The notes: generated from the sequence alone by a model not told the origin. A stretch of DNA of 15,950 bases from an uncultured Hungatella sp. (GCA_910579515.1 CAJTUV010000053.1:743-16692), one strand, 5' to 3'. Counted from the stretch's first letter, positions 4,600-13,123 are shown. A program made the numbers and translations.

Positions 4600-6441
4600 T
4601 CACTCTCCCATAGGAACTCCCAGCCACACAAACCCATAAGCCGGAATGGTAATCATCTCTCCCTTTTTCACAATCTGGCCAGTCAACAAATCTTCCCCGC
4701 CATACACACAGTTAATCTGTTTTTCCTGCCAGTTAAAGTTAAAGATTCCCTCAATCCGCTCCGTCTTGCCTGTGCGGACGATTCCCAAAAGTCCATGATC
4801 TTCAAAATTACACGTCTCTGCCTGAGCCTCGCCGCCAAAAGCTTCATGGCTGCTCCGAAGCGTCTCCAGCTTTTGAAGCCCGTCAAACATCTTCTGCTGA
4901 ACTGTGCCTTCCTTCTCAATCTCCTTTACCAAGTCCCACTTAAACTGTCCCCTATGGAGATAGCGGGAGTCCTCCACCTTATCAGGATCTTCCTTGTAGG
5001 TGTAATCATTCACCTGTCCAATCTCATCCCCACTGTAAATCATTGGTATTCCAGACTGGAACAGCATAAAGGCGTGAAGCATGAGATCCAGCCGGATAGC
5101 CTGCTCCATTCCTGCCTCGTCCTTACAAAAGCCTGCCTTTTCCACACCGCACATAGAGGCTGCAGTACCGCAGAACCTGGCGTCCTTAGACACAGGGTCA
5201 TTGTTGTACAACTCCCCTCTGCTGAAACTCTCTTTAAGAGTTCCGGTAAAGAAATCGTTCAGATACTGCTTGTGGGAAACCTGGCTCATTCCCCAACTCT
5301 CCAAGGTGTCATAATCCAGTCCCCATCCGATGTCGTCATGACACCGCAGATAATTCAAAAACGTATACGTTTTGGGAAGTCCATAGACGACGTCCATCTG
5401 CTTCTTCAAAAGCCTGGTATCCTGAACCGCCACTGTATGCCAGATGGTGGCCATGGTTGTCACATTGTAAAGCATATGGCACTCCGGCTTCTCTACAGTT
5501 CCAAAATAGGGGGCTACCTTTGCGGGCTCCATCACCACCTCGCCCAAAAGCAAAATACCTGGACACACAATCTCCCCAATCATTCTCATCATACGGACAA
5601 TGGTATGTACCTGTTTTAAATTCCGACAGCTGGTTCCAAGCTCCTTCCAGATATAAGGCACTGCATCAATTCGAATCACATCGATCCCTATATTTGCCAT
5701 GAATAGGAAATTGTACATCATCTCATGGAAAACCAGAGGATTTCTGTAATCCAGATCCCACTGATACGGATAAAATGTGGTCATCACCCATTTGCCCAAG
5801 TCAGGCAGCCAGGTAAAGTTACCCGGGGCTGTGGTCGGGAAAACCTGCGGCACCGTCTTCTCATACTGATCAGGAATGTCCCGGTTGTCATAGAAGAAAT
5901 ACCGATCCTGAAACTCCTTCTCTCCCGCTCTCGCTCTTTTTGCCCACTCATGGTCCTCAGATGTATGATTCATGACAAAATCCAGACACAAGCTGATCCC
6001 CTGCTTGTGGCACTGACCAGCCAGATCCTCCAGATCCTTTACAGTTCCCAGCTCCTTTTGAACCTTCCGAAAATCCGCCACTGCATAGCCGCCGTCAGAA
6101 CGTCCCTTGGGAGACTCCATCAGGGGCATAAGATGGAGATAATTGACGCCGCAGGAATTTAAATAATCCAGATGCTTTTTCACACCCTTTAAATTTTCGG
6201 CAAACTGGCCTGTGTACATCATCATGCCCAGCATATCATTGCCCTTAAACCACTCTGGATTCTCCTCTCTCTCCAAATCCAGTTTCCGCAAAGCTGCCTT
6301 CCTCTCGCCATACATCTCCTTCATGGTCTCGCACAGCTTCTCAAACATTTCCTGTGAATTATAAAGCTCCATGTAGAGCCACTTCAATTCGTCTACATGC
6401 TTTGCAAACCGCTTCTCATAAATCTGCTCGTTCTTTCCCAT
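4600..6441 (-). CDS. Amylosucrase-like GH13 glycoside hydrolase
   Basis: A 613-residue cytoplasmic enzyme (no signal peptide) of the alpha-amylase family. Visible conserved regions: KGRSDGGYAVADF (112-124), LDFVMNHTSEDHEWA (153-167), GIDVIRIDAVPYIWK (252-266, nucleophile D259), LLLGEVV (297-303, acid/base E301), and RCHDDIGW (366-373, stabiliser D369), then DSRYLHR (491-497). The long N-terminal helical part and the DDIGW, IDAVPYIWK and DSR..HR blocks match amylosucrase (GH13_4) rather than the shorter sucrose phosphorylase. Amylosucrase-type enzymes cleave sucrose, releasing fructose and transferring or hydrolysing glucose. Here the likely substrate is the sucrose left after alpha-galactosidase action on raffinose. 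The ATG at 6441 follows AAAGGAG by 7 nt. It lies 38 bp after the alpha-galactosidase gene and is the last gene of the operon. Exact product specificity cannot be read from sequence. Confidence 0.85.
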   Translation of the reverse strand: MGKNEQIYEKRFAKHVDELKWLYMELYNSQEMFEKLCETMKEMYGERKAALRKLDLEREENPEWFKGNDMLGMMMYTGQFAENLKGVKKHLDYLNSCGVNYLHLMPLMESPKGRSDGGYAVADFRKVQKELGTVKDLEDLAGQCHKQGISLCLDFVMNHTSEDHEWAKRARAGEKEFQDRYFFYDNRDIPDQYEKTVPQVFPTTAPGNFTWLPDLGKWVMTTFYPYQWDLDYRNPLVFHEMMYNFLFMANIGIDVIRIDAVPYIWKELGTSCRNLKQVHTIVRMMRMIGEIVCPGILLLGEVVMEPAKVAPYFGTVEKPECHMLYNVTTMATIWHTVAVQDTRLLKKQMDVVYGLPKTYTFLNYLRCHDDIGWGLDYDTLESWGMSQVSHKQYLNDFFTGTLKESFSRGELYNNDPVSKDARFCGTAASMCGVEKAGFCKDEAGMEQAIRLDLMLHAFMLFQSGIPMIYSGDEIGQVNDYTYKEDPDKVEDSRYLHRGQFKWDLVKEIEKEGTVQQKMFDGLQKLETLRSSHEAFGGEAQAETCNFEDHGLLGIVRTGKTERIEGIFNFNWQEKQINCVYGGEDLLTGQIVKKGEMITIPAYGFVWLGVPMGE

Positions 6442-6479
6442 AAAACCGCTCCTTTTTCGCAGACAGACTACTGCCTGCC

Positions 6480-8669
6480 TTATACTTCCACCAGATAAAA
6501 CTGATAGGACAAATACTCTCCCTGAGCCTGAGGAACCGGAAGCCCGCCGTACATCAGAGCCGCCCCAGTATACGTTCTTCCTGACTTCTCCTCCCTGTAT
6601 TTCTTCTCAGGAGCCAGCCCTGCAGCCTTGATGTAAGAGGTTACCGGATTCCCGTGTGTTTCCAGCATCACCAGGTTGATCAGGGTTTTCTTTTTATCTT
6701 CGCTGACAAACTGCCAGGCCGCCAAATCTCTCCGCTTAGTCACATCGGTGAGACGGTAATAATCCCCATTGTGGATTAAATCCCAGTACTTATGATAATC
6801 CTTAATCTGTAACTTTATGACTTCCTTTTCTTCCTCTGTCAATTTGCACAGATCCAACTCATAGCCAAAGCTTCCCGCCATAGCCACCACCCCTCTGGTT
6901 TGCAGAGAAGTAATCCGGCCATTCTGGTGATTCGGCGTGGCGGACACATGAGACCCTACAGATGACACAGGGTATCCAAAAGAGGTTCCATATTGAATGG
7001 AAATGCGGTCAATGGCGTCTGTGTTGTCGCTGCCCCAGATCTGAGGACTGTAATATAACATACCAGCATCAAACCGGCCGCCGCCGCCGCAGCAGCCCTC
7101 TAAAAGAAGATCCGGATAATTTACATGGAGCCTCTCCAGAAAATCATACAATCCCAGCATATACCGATACAAAACCTCGCCCTGGTTTTTTGCGGCCGTT
7201 GTGGCGGAATACACATCCGCAATACTCCGGTTCATGTCCCACTTCATATACTCAATATTGGCATTGTCCAGAATCAGGGAAATCTGTCTGTAAATATGGT
7301 CCACCACCTCTGGTCTGGAAAAGTCCAGAACCAACTGAGAACGGCTCCGAATCGGCTTTCTTCCCGGAATGGCAAAAGCCCAGTCTGGATGGGTTCTGTA
7401 AAGGTCGCTGTCCTCTGATACCATCTCCGGCTCCACCCAAAGGCCAAACTTCAGCCCCAGACCGTTAATCCGGTCCACTAAAGACTTTAAAGGACCTCCT
7501 ACCTTCTTTTCATTTACCTCCCAGTCCCCAAGTCCAGAATAGTCTGTATCTCTTTTTCCAAACCACCCGTCATCCAGAACCAGCATTTCAATGCCCAATT
7601 CTCTGGCATGTTTGCCGATCTCATAAATCTTGTCGCCTGTAAAATCAAAATAGGTGGCTTCCCAGTTGTTGACAAGCACTGGTCTTGGAATCGTTTTATA
7701 TTTCCCGCGGCACAGATGATAGCGGTACAATTTGTGATATTGGCGTGACAGAGCCCCCAGGCCCTCAGCGCTGTAAGCCAGAACCACCTCTGGCGCAAAA
7801 AATGTCTGGCCTGGTTTTAATTCAAAACAGAACCGCTCCTCCTGGAGTCCCATAGAAACCCGCACCTGATTATACTGGTCCTTTGCCACTTCCGCCTTAA
7901 AACTTCCGCTGTAAACAAAAGAAAGACCGTAGCATTCCCCATTGGTTTCTGTAGTGTCCGGCGCTGTCAGAATCATAAAAGGATTGTACTGATGGCTGGA
8001 AGCTCCTCTGCGGCTTCCAATCACCTGGGAACCATGAACCACCGGAACCCGCTGCATGGTTCTCTCCATGGCATGCCGCCCATAAAAAGAAATCCACTCA
8101 TAATCTCCCTGAAGAAAATCCAGACAGGCGCTCTGCACCTTTCCCAGCCAAATCGCCTCCTGTCCCTGATTTTTAAGCTCCACTGCACGGGTAATCACAT
8201 CATACTCGGGCATAACCCCATAATACAGAGTCACCTTAAGACCGCTTTTGTCGTCTGTCATATAGATTTTCAGAGTCTGCGCCTCATCCTTTTCCCCATA
8301 AACCGCAGGAAGGCCAGGGAGCTTATATTTTCCCTCTTCAATCTCATATCCCTGATACCGCAGATCGCTTCCAAAGCTGCCGTCCTTCATTTGGGTTTCC
8401 AAACATGGAGAACGAAAATCCCCGTTTCCCCACACCGGATACTCCTGAGGCAGAGCATCCATGGAATATGTCCGGTCCCTGTCCACGTCATAAGGATTAC
8501 CAGAAAATCCCCTGTCATAATACGTCAGAAGATACTCCATGTTCTCCCCTGTTCTCTTTCCATAGTATAGGTGAAGAAGAAAGCCAAAGGCGTCCACCTT
8601 CATCTGATACACACTGCCTCTAGTCTCCAAAGTAAATAATCTAGTCGGTTCTTCATAATGTACTGCCAT
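6480..8669 (-). CDS. agaA: GH36 alpha-galactosidase
   Basis: A 729-residue enzyme that removes terminal alpha-1,6-galactose from melibiose, raffinose and stachyose. It has an N-terminal beta-supersandwich, a central barrel and a C-terminal beta domain. Motifs: MLVLDDGWFGKRD (362-374), WVEPEMVSEDS (411-421), YMKWDMNRS (474-482) with nucleophile D478, CCGGGGRFD (526-534), and WGSDNTD (545-551) with acid/base D548. Length and both catalytic positions agree with the Geobacillus enzymes AgaA/AgaB as I recall them. W336 and A355 are also present, as in AgaA. There is no signal peptide, so it acts on imported sugar. The ATG at 8669 follows GGAGG by 8 nt. It sits 116 bp after the MsmG-type permease gene with a hairpin between them. 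Confidence 0.95.
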   Translation of the reverse strand: MAVHYEEPTRLFTLETRGSVYQMKVDAFGFLLHLYYGKRTGENMEYLLTYYDRGFSGNPYDVDRDRTYSMDALPQEYPVWGNGDFRSPCLETQMKDGSFGSDLRYQGYEIEEGKYKLPGLPAVYGEKDEAQTLKIYMTDDKSGLKVTLYYGVMPEYDVITRAVELKNQGQEAIWLGKVQSACLDFLQGDYEWISFYGRHAMERTMQRVPVVHGSQVIGSRRGASSHQYNPFMILTAPDTTETNGECYGLSFVYSGSFKAEVAKDQYNQVRVSMGLQEERFCFELKPGQTFFAPEVVLAYSAEGLGALSRQYHKLYRYHLCRGKYKTIPRPVLVNNWEATYFDFTGDKIYEIGKHARELGIEMLVLDDGWFGKRDTDYSGLGDWEVNEKKVGGPLKSLVDRINGLGLKFGLWVEPEMVSEDSDLYRTHPDWAFAIPGRKPIRSRSQLVLDFSRPEVVDHIYRQISLILDNANIEYMKWDMNRSIADVYSATTAAKNQGEVLYRYMLGLYDFLERLHVNYPDLLLEGCCGGGGRFDAGMLYYSPQIWGSDNTDAIDRISIQYGTSFGYPVSSVGSHVSATPNHQNGRITSLQTRGVVAMAGSFGYELDLCKLTEEEKEVIKLQIKDYHKYWDLIHNGDYYRLTDVTKRRDLAAWQFVSEDKKKTLINLVMLETHGNPVTSYIKAAGLAPEKKYREEKSGRTYTGAALMYGGLPVPQAQGEYLSYQFYLVEV

Positions 8670-8704
8670 ACGCTGTTTCCTCCAACAAAAACATAAAACT
8701 TATA

Positions 8705-8738
8705 ATTGCCAAGGCCAACACAAATTGACCTTGGCAAT
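8705..8738 (-). promoter_or_regulatory. Intercistronic hairpin between permease and alpha-galactosidase genes
   Basis: A perfect 10-bp stem, ATTGCCAAGG/CCTTGGCAAT, with a 14-nt loop. On the minus strand it is followed by an AT-rich stretch but only a short T-run. It probably acts as a partial terminator or an mRNA-stabilising element that sets transporter and hydrolase transcript ratios. Confidence 0.55.
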
Positions 8739-8785
8739 CTACTAATAGCATAAATTTCCAATTTCTGCAAGATGATAACAAGATT

Positions 8786-9619
8786 TTATTTTCCACCTGT
8801 CATGGCGATACCTTCGATGAACTGTTTCTGGAATACCAAATAAAGGATTACCATTGGAACCATGGCCAAAACAGAACCAGCCATCAAAACCGGATAATTT
8901 GTAGTAAACTGGCCTCTCAAGGTAGAAAGTCCTGCTGACAAGGTCATTTTTTTCAAATCCGTATTGGCGATCAAAGGCCACATCAAATCTGCATAGGCGA
9001 ACACAGCCGTGAAAATGGTAAGAGCCGCCATAGAAGATTTGGTAAGAGGCATCATAACCTTTGTAAAGGTCTGCCACTTGTTACAGCCGTCGAGATAAGC
9101 AGCCTCTCCCACCTCGTCAGGAATTCCCATATAGGACTGACGCAGGAAAAAGGTTCCAAAAGCACTTACCACACCTGGGAATACCAGGGCGAACATACTG
9201 TTGGTCAAGCCAACTTTTGCCAACATCTGATACTGAGGAATAACAAAAATCTGAGATGGCAGCATCATCTGTACCAAAACAATGGTAAACAGAGCGTTTT
9301 TGCCCTTAAAATCCAGCTTGGAAAATGCAAACCCAGCCGCTGAAGAGAACGCTACTGCGCAAAGCACACGGAAGATAATGAGCAGCGTGGTGTTTATGTA
9401 CAGATTGACAAACGGCAGGCTGGTCAGAGCGTTTTTATAATTATCCACCAGCCAGTTCTTTGGCAAAATTGTCGGCGGAATCTGCACGCTTTCACCGGCG
9501 GATTTGAAACTGGTCAGAACCATCCACAAAAATGGGAAAATCATCAGCACAGCTCCGGCGGTAAGAAACACATATACTAAGATTTTGTTTCTTCTATAGT
9601 TTTTCTCTAAAGAATCCAT
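8786..9619 (-). CDS. msmG: Carbohydrate ABC transporter permease, MsmG type
   Basis: A 277-residue inner-membrane permease of the CUT1 sugar ABC family. About six hydrophobic segments are visible, starting with LVYVFLTAGAVLMIFPFLWM (14-33). The cytoplasmic EAA loop, which docks on the ATPase, reads EAAYLDGCNKWQTF (172-185), ending in the MMPL turn (189-192). The C-terminus IEGIAMTGGK is typical for this subunit. The ATG at 9619 follows AAGGAGGG by 6 nt and lies 12 bp after the MsmF-type gene. It pairs with that permease to form the channel for alpha-galactosides. Confidence 0.92.
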   Translation of the reverse strand: MDSLEKNYRRNKILVYVFLTAGAVLMIFPFLWMVLTSFKSAGESVQIPPTILPKNWLVDNYKNALTSLPFVNLYINTTLLIIFRVLCAVAFSSAAGFAFSKLDFKGKNALFTIVLVQMMLPSQIFVIPQYQMLAKVGLTNSMFALVFPGVVSAFGTFFLRQSYMGIPDEVGEAAYLDGCNKWQTFTKVMMPLTKSSMAALTIFTAVFAYADLMWPLIANTDLKKMTLSAGLSTLRGQFTTNYPVLMAGSVLAMVPMVILYLVFQKQFIEGIAMTGGK

Positions 9620-9631
9620 GAATTTCCCTCC

Positions 9632-10513
9632 TTATACTTCGTAATTAACCCATTTTTTCTGTCCCCAGAACTGGAAGGCAGTCACTACACCGATGAGAAG
9701 CACAGTCCAAACAACGATAGCGGAAGCATATCCTCTGTTACCTGCCACAAACGCCTCGCGGTAATACAAATACATCAGAGACTGAGCGCTGGTGATGGCT
9801 GGGTTGGCAGTGTCGATCATCATGTAAATCAAATCATACACCTTCAGAGAAGACATGAGACGCATAATCATAACTACAAACAAGGTAGGAGACACCATAG
9901 GCAGCGTAATCTGGAAAAACTGCTGAATCTTTGTAGCGCCGTCTAAGCTGGCAGCCTCATAGTAGCTCTTGGAAATGTTCTGGATTCCTGACAAAAGCAG
10001 CACTGCGTCGTAACCAACTGCACTCCAGATTGCCACAACTGCACAGGCCGGAAGCACCAGTGCCGTGTTGGTCAGCCAGTTTACCTTAGTACCGATAATC
10101 TGGTTGATGATACCATACTCTGCGTTGAAAATCCACTTCCAAACCATTGCGATTGCCGCCGGAGCTACAACCATAGGCAGGAAATAGATTGCACGGTAAG
10201 CAGTCTTTCCTGTAATCTTGGCGTTTAACAAAACTGCAGTAACCAGGGATAAAAAGATTCCCAGCGGCACGGTCAGGATACAAAAGTAAATCGAGTTCCA
10301 AGTCGCCTTCCAAAATTCCTTGTTAGAAAACATCTGAGTATAGTTTCCAACTCCTGAAAGTTCAAAATATCCAAACGGATGTGTGGTGGAAAAACTTAAA
10401 ACCACTGTCTGAACAAAAGGCCACACATTCAATACAAGAAGTCCGATGATGGTAGGCGCTACCAAAAGGTAACCCCACTTGGCATCTTCTGTTAACCATT
10501 TTTTCTTTTCCAT
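9632..10513 (-). CDS. msmF: Carbohydrate ABC transporter permease, MsmF type
   Basis: A 293-residue permease with about six membrane segments, beginning near WGYLLVAPTIIGLLVLNVWP (13-32). The EAA loop is EAASLDGATKIQQFF (186-200), ending at TLP (203-205). The frame is open further upstream to an ATG at 10555, but that would overlap the 3' end of the binding-protein gene. The ATG at 10513 is preferred because GAAGGAGGG lies 4-5 nt before it and the start then falls 19 bp after the upstream stop. It partners with the MsmG-type subunit. Confidence 0.92.
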   Translation of the reverse strand: MEKKKWLTEDAKWGYLLVAPTIIGLLVLNVWPFVQTVVLSFSTTHPFGYFELSGVGNYTQMFSNKEFWKATWNSIYFCILTVPLGIFLSLVTAVLLNAKITGKTAYRAIYFLPMVVAPAAIAMVWKWIFNAEYGIINQIIGTKVNWLTNTALVLPACAVVAIWSAVGYDAVLLLSGIQNISKSYYEAASLDGATKIQQFFQITLPMVSPTLFVVMIMRLMSSLKVYDLIYMMIDTANPAITSAQSLMYLYYREAFVAGNRGYASAIVVWTVLLIGVVTAFQFWGQKKWVNYEV

Positions 10514-10532
10514 TTTGCCCTCCTTCTCACCA

Positions 10533-11834
10533 TTACGGCGCTTTTGCTTCGTCAACCTGCTTCTGCATTGCCTCTAACCCCTGATCTATGGTCAGCTCTC
10601 CGCTGTATATCTTTAGCAGGATATCAGTGACCTGAGTCTTCCAGTTGGGTCTGCTGGCATTGTTGACACTCTGAACGCCATATGGGAACATATCCACACA
10701 TTTTTGAACATTCAGCTTATAGCCAAATTTGTCAAATGCGCTAATCCAGCTGTCCTCCAAACCATTGTAGGCCGGAATCGCAGCACCTGACTGTCCCTGT
10801 ATTCTCTGTCCCTCTTCGGAGCCTGCAAACTTTAAGAAATCAAGAGCATACTCTAAGTTCTTTCCTCTGGCTCCTGTAGCATAGCAAAGGCCGTTGGAAA
10901 TGGTAGCTCTTCCATCGCCATTAATTGGGTCCGGACACATAGGCAGAACCGCCACATCCCATTTTCCTTCCAGCTCTTTGTTATTCTCCATTATAGACAT
11001 TAAGCTCCAGTTTCCTTCCAGATACATAGCTCCCTGCTCAGAGATAAAAGCTGTTCCCGGGTTGGTCTCTGCAAAGTAATTCTGATCTGGACACCATGGT
11101 TCCTTCTGAAGATTGATATAAAATTCCATGCCCTTCTTTGTTGCCGGTTCCGTAAAGCAGGACTTGGTTTTGTCTTCATTTAAAATTCGTCCGCCTGCCT
11201 GATACACAAAATTCCAGTAACCAAGCTGATCGTCAGCATAAGCCAGATACCCATATTTTCCGGTCTTATCATGAATCTGGGCAGAAGCTTCGCATAAGGT
11301 ATCCCAGGTCCAAGTTTCATCTGGATATGCCACGCCTGCTGCATCAAACATTTCTTTATTATAAACCAGACAAATCGTATCTTTATCCTTCGGCACTCCG
11401 TACATCTTTCCATCACTTCCCTTTGCGTTATCTAAGGAAACTTCAGAAAAGTGCTCTGTGTAGAAATTAGGGTCTACATCGTCGTAAAGGTTGGTCACAT
11501 CCGCCAGCATACCATAATCTGCATACTTTAAAATCTGATTGGTATGCATCCAGAAAATGTCTGGAAGCTGATTAGACTCAGCCGCTGCATCTAACTTGGT
11601 CCAATACTCATCCCAGCTTGTTACCTGCAATTCGATTGATACATTTGGATTTTGAGCCATATACGCATCCACAACAGACTGCATTCCGGCTCTCTGAGCG
11701 GTATCCCAAATCTGGAATGATAGTTTTACCTTACCGTCTGCTGTCCTGCCAGAACCCTGGCATCCGCTTAGGGAAGCAACTGCCAATCCCAGGGACAGCC
11801 CTAAAGCAATTCCCTTTTTCATTGTTTTTCGCAT
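10533..11834 (-). CDS. msmE: Extracellular sugar-binding lipoprotein, MsmE type
   Basis: A 433-residue solute-binding protein (bacterial extracellular family 1) that captures oligosaccharides outside the membrane and feeds the permeases. The N-terminus MRKTMKKGIALGLSLGLAVA is followed by a lipobox SLSGC with Cys25 as the lipid site, then KVKLSFQIWDTAQRAGMQSV. Later blocks SNQLPDIFWMHTNQILKYAD and PGTAFISEQGAMYLEGNWS are typical of the family. The frame extends upstream to 11963, but the ATG at 11834 is chosen for its AGGGGG ribosome binding site and the proper signal peptide. It is the first gene of the operon. Confidence 0.92.
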   Translation of the reverse strand: MRKTMKKGIALGLSLGLAVASLSGCQGSGRTADGKVKLSFQIWDTAQRAGMQSVVDAYMAQNPNVSIELQVTSWDEYWTKLDAAAESNQLPDIFWMHTNQILKYADYGMLADVTNLYDDVDPNFYTEHFSEVSLDNAKGSDGKMYGVPKDKDTICLVYNKEMFDAAGVAYPDETWTWDTLCEASAQIHDKTGKYGYLAYADDQLGYWNFVYQAGGRILNEDKTKSCFTEPATKKGMEFYINLQKEPWCPDQNYFAETNPGTAFISEQGAMYLEGNWSLMSIMENNKELEGKWDVAVLPMCPDPINGDGRATISNGLCYATGARGKNLEYALDFLKFAGSEEGQRIQGQSGAAIPAYNGLEDSWISAFDKFGYKLNVQKCVDMFPYGVQSVNNASRPNWKTQVTDILLKIYSGELTIDQGLEAMQKQVDEAKAP

Positions 11835-11911
11835 AATTTTCCCCCTGTCCTTTTTAGATATTTTTCGAGAATCTCTGTTTGTTGCATGACCGCGGCTTAT
11901 TTCTTTCAACA

Positions 11912-11925
11912 AAATGATATCATTT
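11912..11925. promoter_or_regulatory. Perfect 14-bp palindrome just downstream of the msmE start point
   Basis: AAATGATATCATTT is fully self-complementary and lies about 10-20 nt after the predicted transcription start of the operon, a repressor-like position. It does not fit the catabolite-response consensus well. The binding protein is unknown. Confidence 0.4.
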
Positions 11926-11940
11926 GAAGACTCTGTCGTA

Positions 11941-11970
11941 AATATAATGGTTTTGCCAATCATATGCCAA
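11941..11970 (-). promoter_or_regulatory. Promoter of the alpha-galactoside operon with phased direct repeats
   Basis: On the minus strand: TTGGCA (11965-11970), 18 bp, TATATT (11941-11946). A second TTGGCA copy (11954-11959) lies 11 bp away in the spacer, in the same orientation and one helical turn apart. Direct repeats next to the -35 are the usual site type for AraC-family activators, so the divergent MsmR-type protein is the likely ligand (inference). Confidence 0.62.
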
Positions 11971-11993
11971 AATGCTAGATTTTTAATCTCAGC

Positions 11994-12023
11994 TTGAAAT
12001 CCACTCTCATTTTGGTATATAAT
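11994..12023 (+). promoter_or_regulatory. Promoter of the AraC-family regulator gene
   Basis: TTGAAA (11994-11999), 18 bp, TATAAT (12018-12023), giving a start near 12030 and an 89-nt leader. The -35 elements of this promoter and of the divergent operon promoter are only 23 bp apart, so a bound regulator could affect both. Confidence 0.72.
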
Positions 12024-12118
12024 AACAGAAGTTACTCTTGTTACATGTGGAATTTAACGGATTTTTGTTTGATATGTTCTGGATTTTTCAACAAACTCAC
12101 GGAAGGAGTCTGCCATTT

Positions 12119-12970
12119 ATGAGCAATGTGCTGTTTTCAGTCTTTCCTAATGAACGGTTCGTTGACCTTGGATTATATCAATATGGGTGGGAACAGTGTG
12201 CCCCGCTCCACTCTTACGGACCATATGTCAGGAATCACTATCTATTTCATTTTGTTATTTCCGGAACCGGAACTCTAGTTTCTACAGATTTTAATGATCA
12301 GACCCACACGTACCAACTGAAAAGCGGAGAAGGATTTATGATTTTCCCCAAACAGGTTACTTCCTATTTTGCAGATGAAAAACATCCTTGGGAATACACC
12401 TGGCTGGAGTTTGACGGTCTCAGGGTAAAAGAAGCCCTGGAACTGGCTGGACTGACAGTCTCCTCTCCGATCTACCACACAAACTCCAGAGATTTAAGCC
12501 AGGAGCTGAAAAAGGAGATGCTCTACATTACCAATCACTCCCACCTTCCTCCGATTCACCTCATTGGCCATTTGTACCTGTTTTTAGACTATCTAACCCG
12601 TTCCTCCTCAAGCCAAAAACAGCTGCAAAGCGGCAGGCTTCAGGATTTCTACGTCAGAGAAGCATTATCTTTTATTGAGCAAAATTTTCAGAATGAAATC
12701 TCTGTCGAAGACATCGCCGCTTTTTGCAATTTAAACCGCAGCTACTTTGGAAAAATTTTTAAAGATGCCGTTGGAAAAAATCCGCAGGAATTTCTCATTC
12801 ATTACCGCATGACAAAAGCCGCCGAACTTCTCAAACTGACAGAGCTTTCGATTGGAGATATCAGCAACGCAGTAGGATATCCCAGCCAGCTCCACTTTTC
12901 CAGAGCCTTTAAAAATGTTTACGGGATCTCTCCAAGACTTTGGAGAACAGAAAATAAAGTTGTTCTTTAA
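12119..12970 (+). CDS. msmR: AraC-family transcriptional regulator, MsmR type
   Basis: A 283-residue regulator. The N-terminal cupin-like sugar-sensing domain (about 15-110) includes GPYVRNHYLFHFVISGTGTL (34-53) and GEGFMIFPKQVTSYF (70-84). The C-terminal pair of helix-turn-helix motifs (about 178-277) includes ISVEDIAAFCNLNRSYFGKI (194-213) and ISNAVGYPSQLHFSRAFK (248-265), then YGISPRLWR. The frame is open from a TTG at 12038, but the ATG at 12119 has GGAAGGAG 10 nt upstream and gives a normal N-terminus. It is divergent from the alpha-galactoside operon and probably activates it when the sugar is present. Confidence 0.92.
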   Translation: MSNVLFSVFPNERFVDLGLYQYGWEQCAPLHSYGPYVRNHYLFHFVISGTGTLVSTDFNDQTHTYQLKSGEGFMIFPKQVTSYFADEKHPWEYTWLEFDGLRVKEALELAGLTVSSPIYHTNSRDLSQELKKEMLYITNHSHLPPIHLIGHLYLFLDYLTRSSSSQKQLQSGRLQDFYVREALSFIEQNFQNEISVEDIAAFCNLNRSYFGKIFKDAVGKNPQEFLIHYRMTKAAELLKLTELSIGDISNAVGYPSQLHFSRAFKNVYGISPRLWRTENKVVL

Positions 12971-12978
12971 ACACAGGA

Positions 12979-13003
12979 AGGGGCCTTTCGGCCCCCTATT
13001 CCA
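12979..13003 (+). terminator. Terminator after the AraC-family gene
   Basis: GGGGCC-TTTC-GGCCCC hairpin (12980-12995) nine bases after the stop codon, followed by CTATTCC. The stem is strong but the T-run is weak. Between here and 13123 I see no further gene. Confidence 0.7.
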
Positions 13004-13123
13004 TCTTCAGTTCCTTACACGGCTGAACCATGGACTCAACTGTTTCCTGATTTGTACTTCCTTTGTACAGTAATCATTATATACAGTTTTCTTTCTCTTA
13101 TGTAACCAGTTATTCCCATTCTC

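Noticed and set aside
4558..5619. 353-aa open frame on + opposite the GH13 gene
   Set aside because: It is antisense to catalytic motifs of a well-supported enzyme, has no ribosome binding site and a His/Leu/Ser-rich shadow composition.
7992..8570. 192-aa open frame on + opposite the alpha-galactosidase gene
   Set aside because: Shadow of the GH36 coding strand, no motifs, no start signals.
10514..10555. Upstream start for the MsmF-type permease
   Set aside because: It overlaps the binding-protein stop and lacks the strong Shine-Dalgarno seen before the ATG at 10513.
11835..11963. N-terminal extension of the binding protein to 11963
   Set aside because: It would place the signal peptide internally and cover the promoter and leader; the ATG at 11834 gives a normal lipoprotein signal.
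12038..12118. TTG start for the AraC-family regulator
   Set aside because: Only a few bases from the predicted transcription start, no ribosome binding site; the ATG at 12119 has one.
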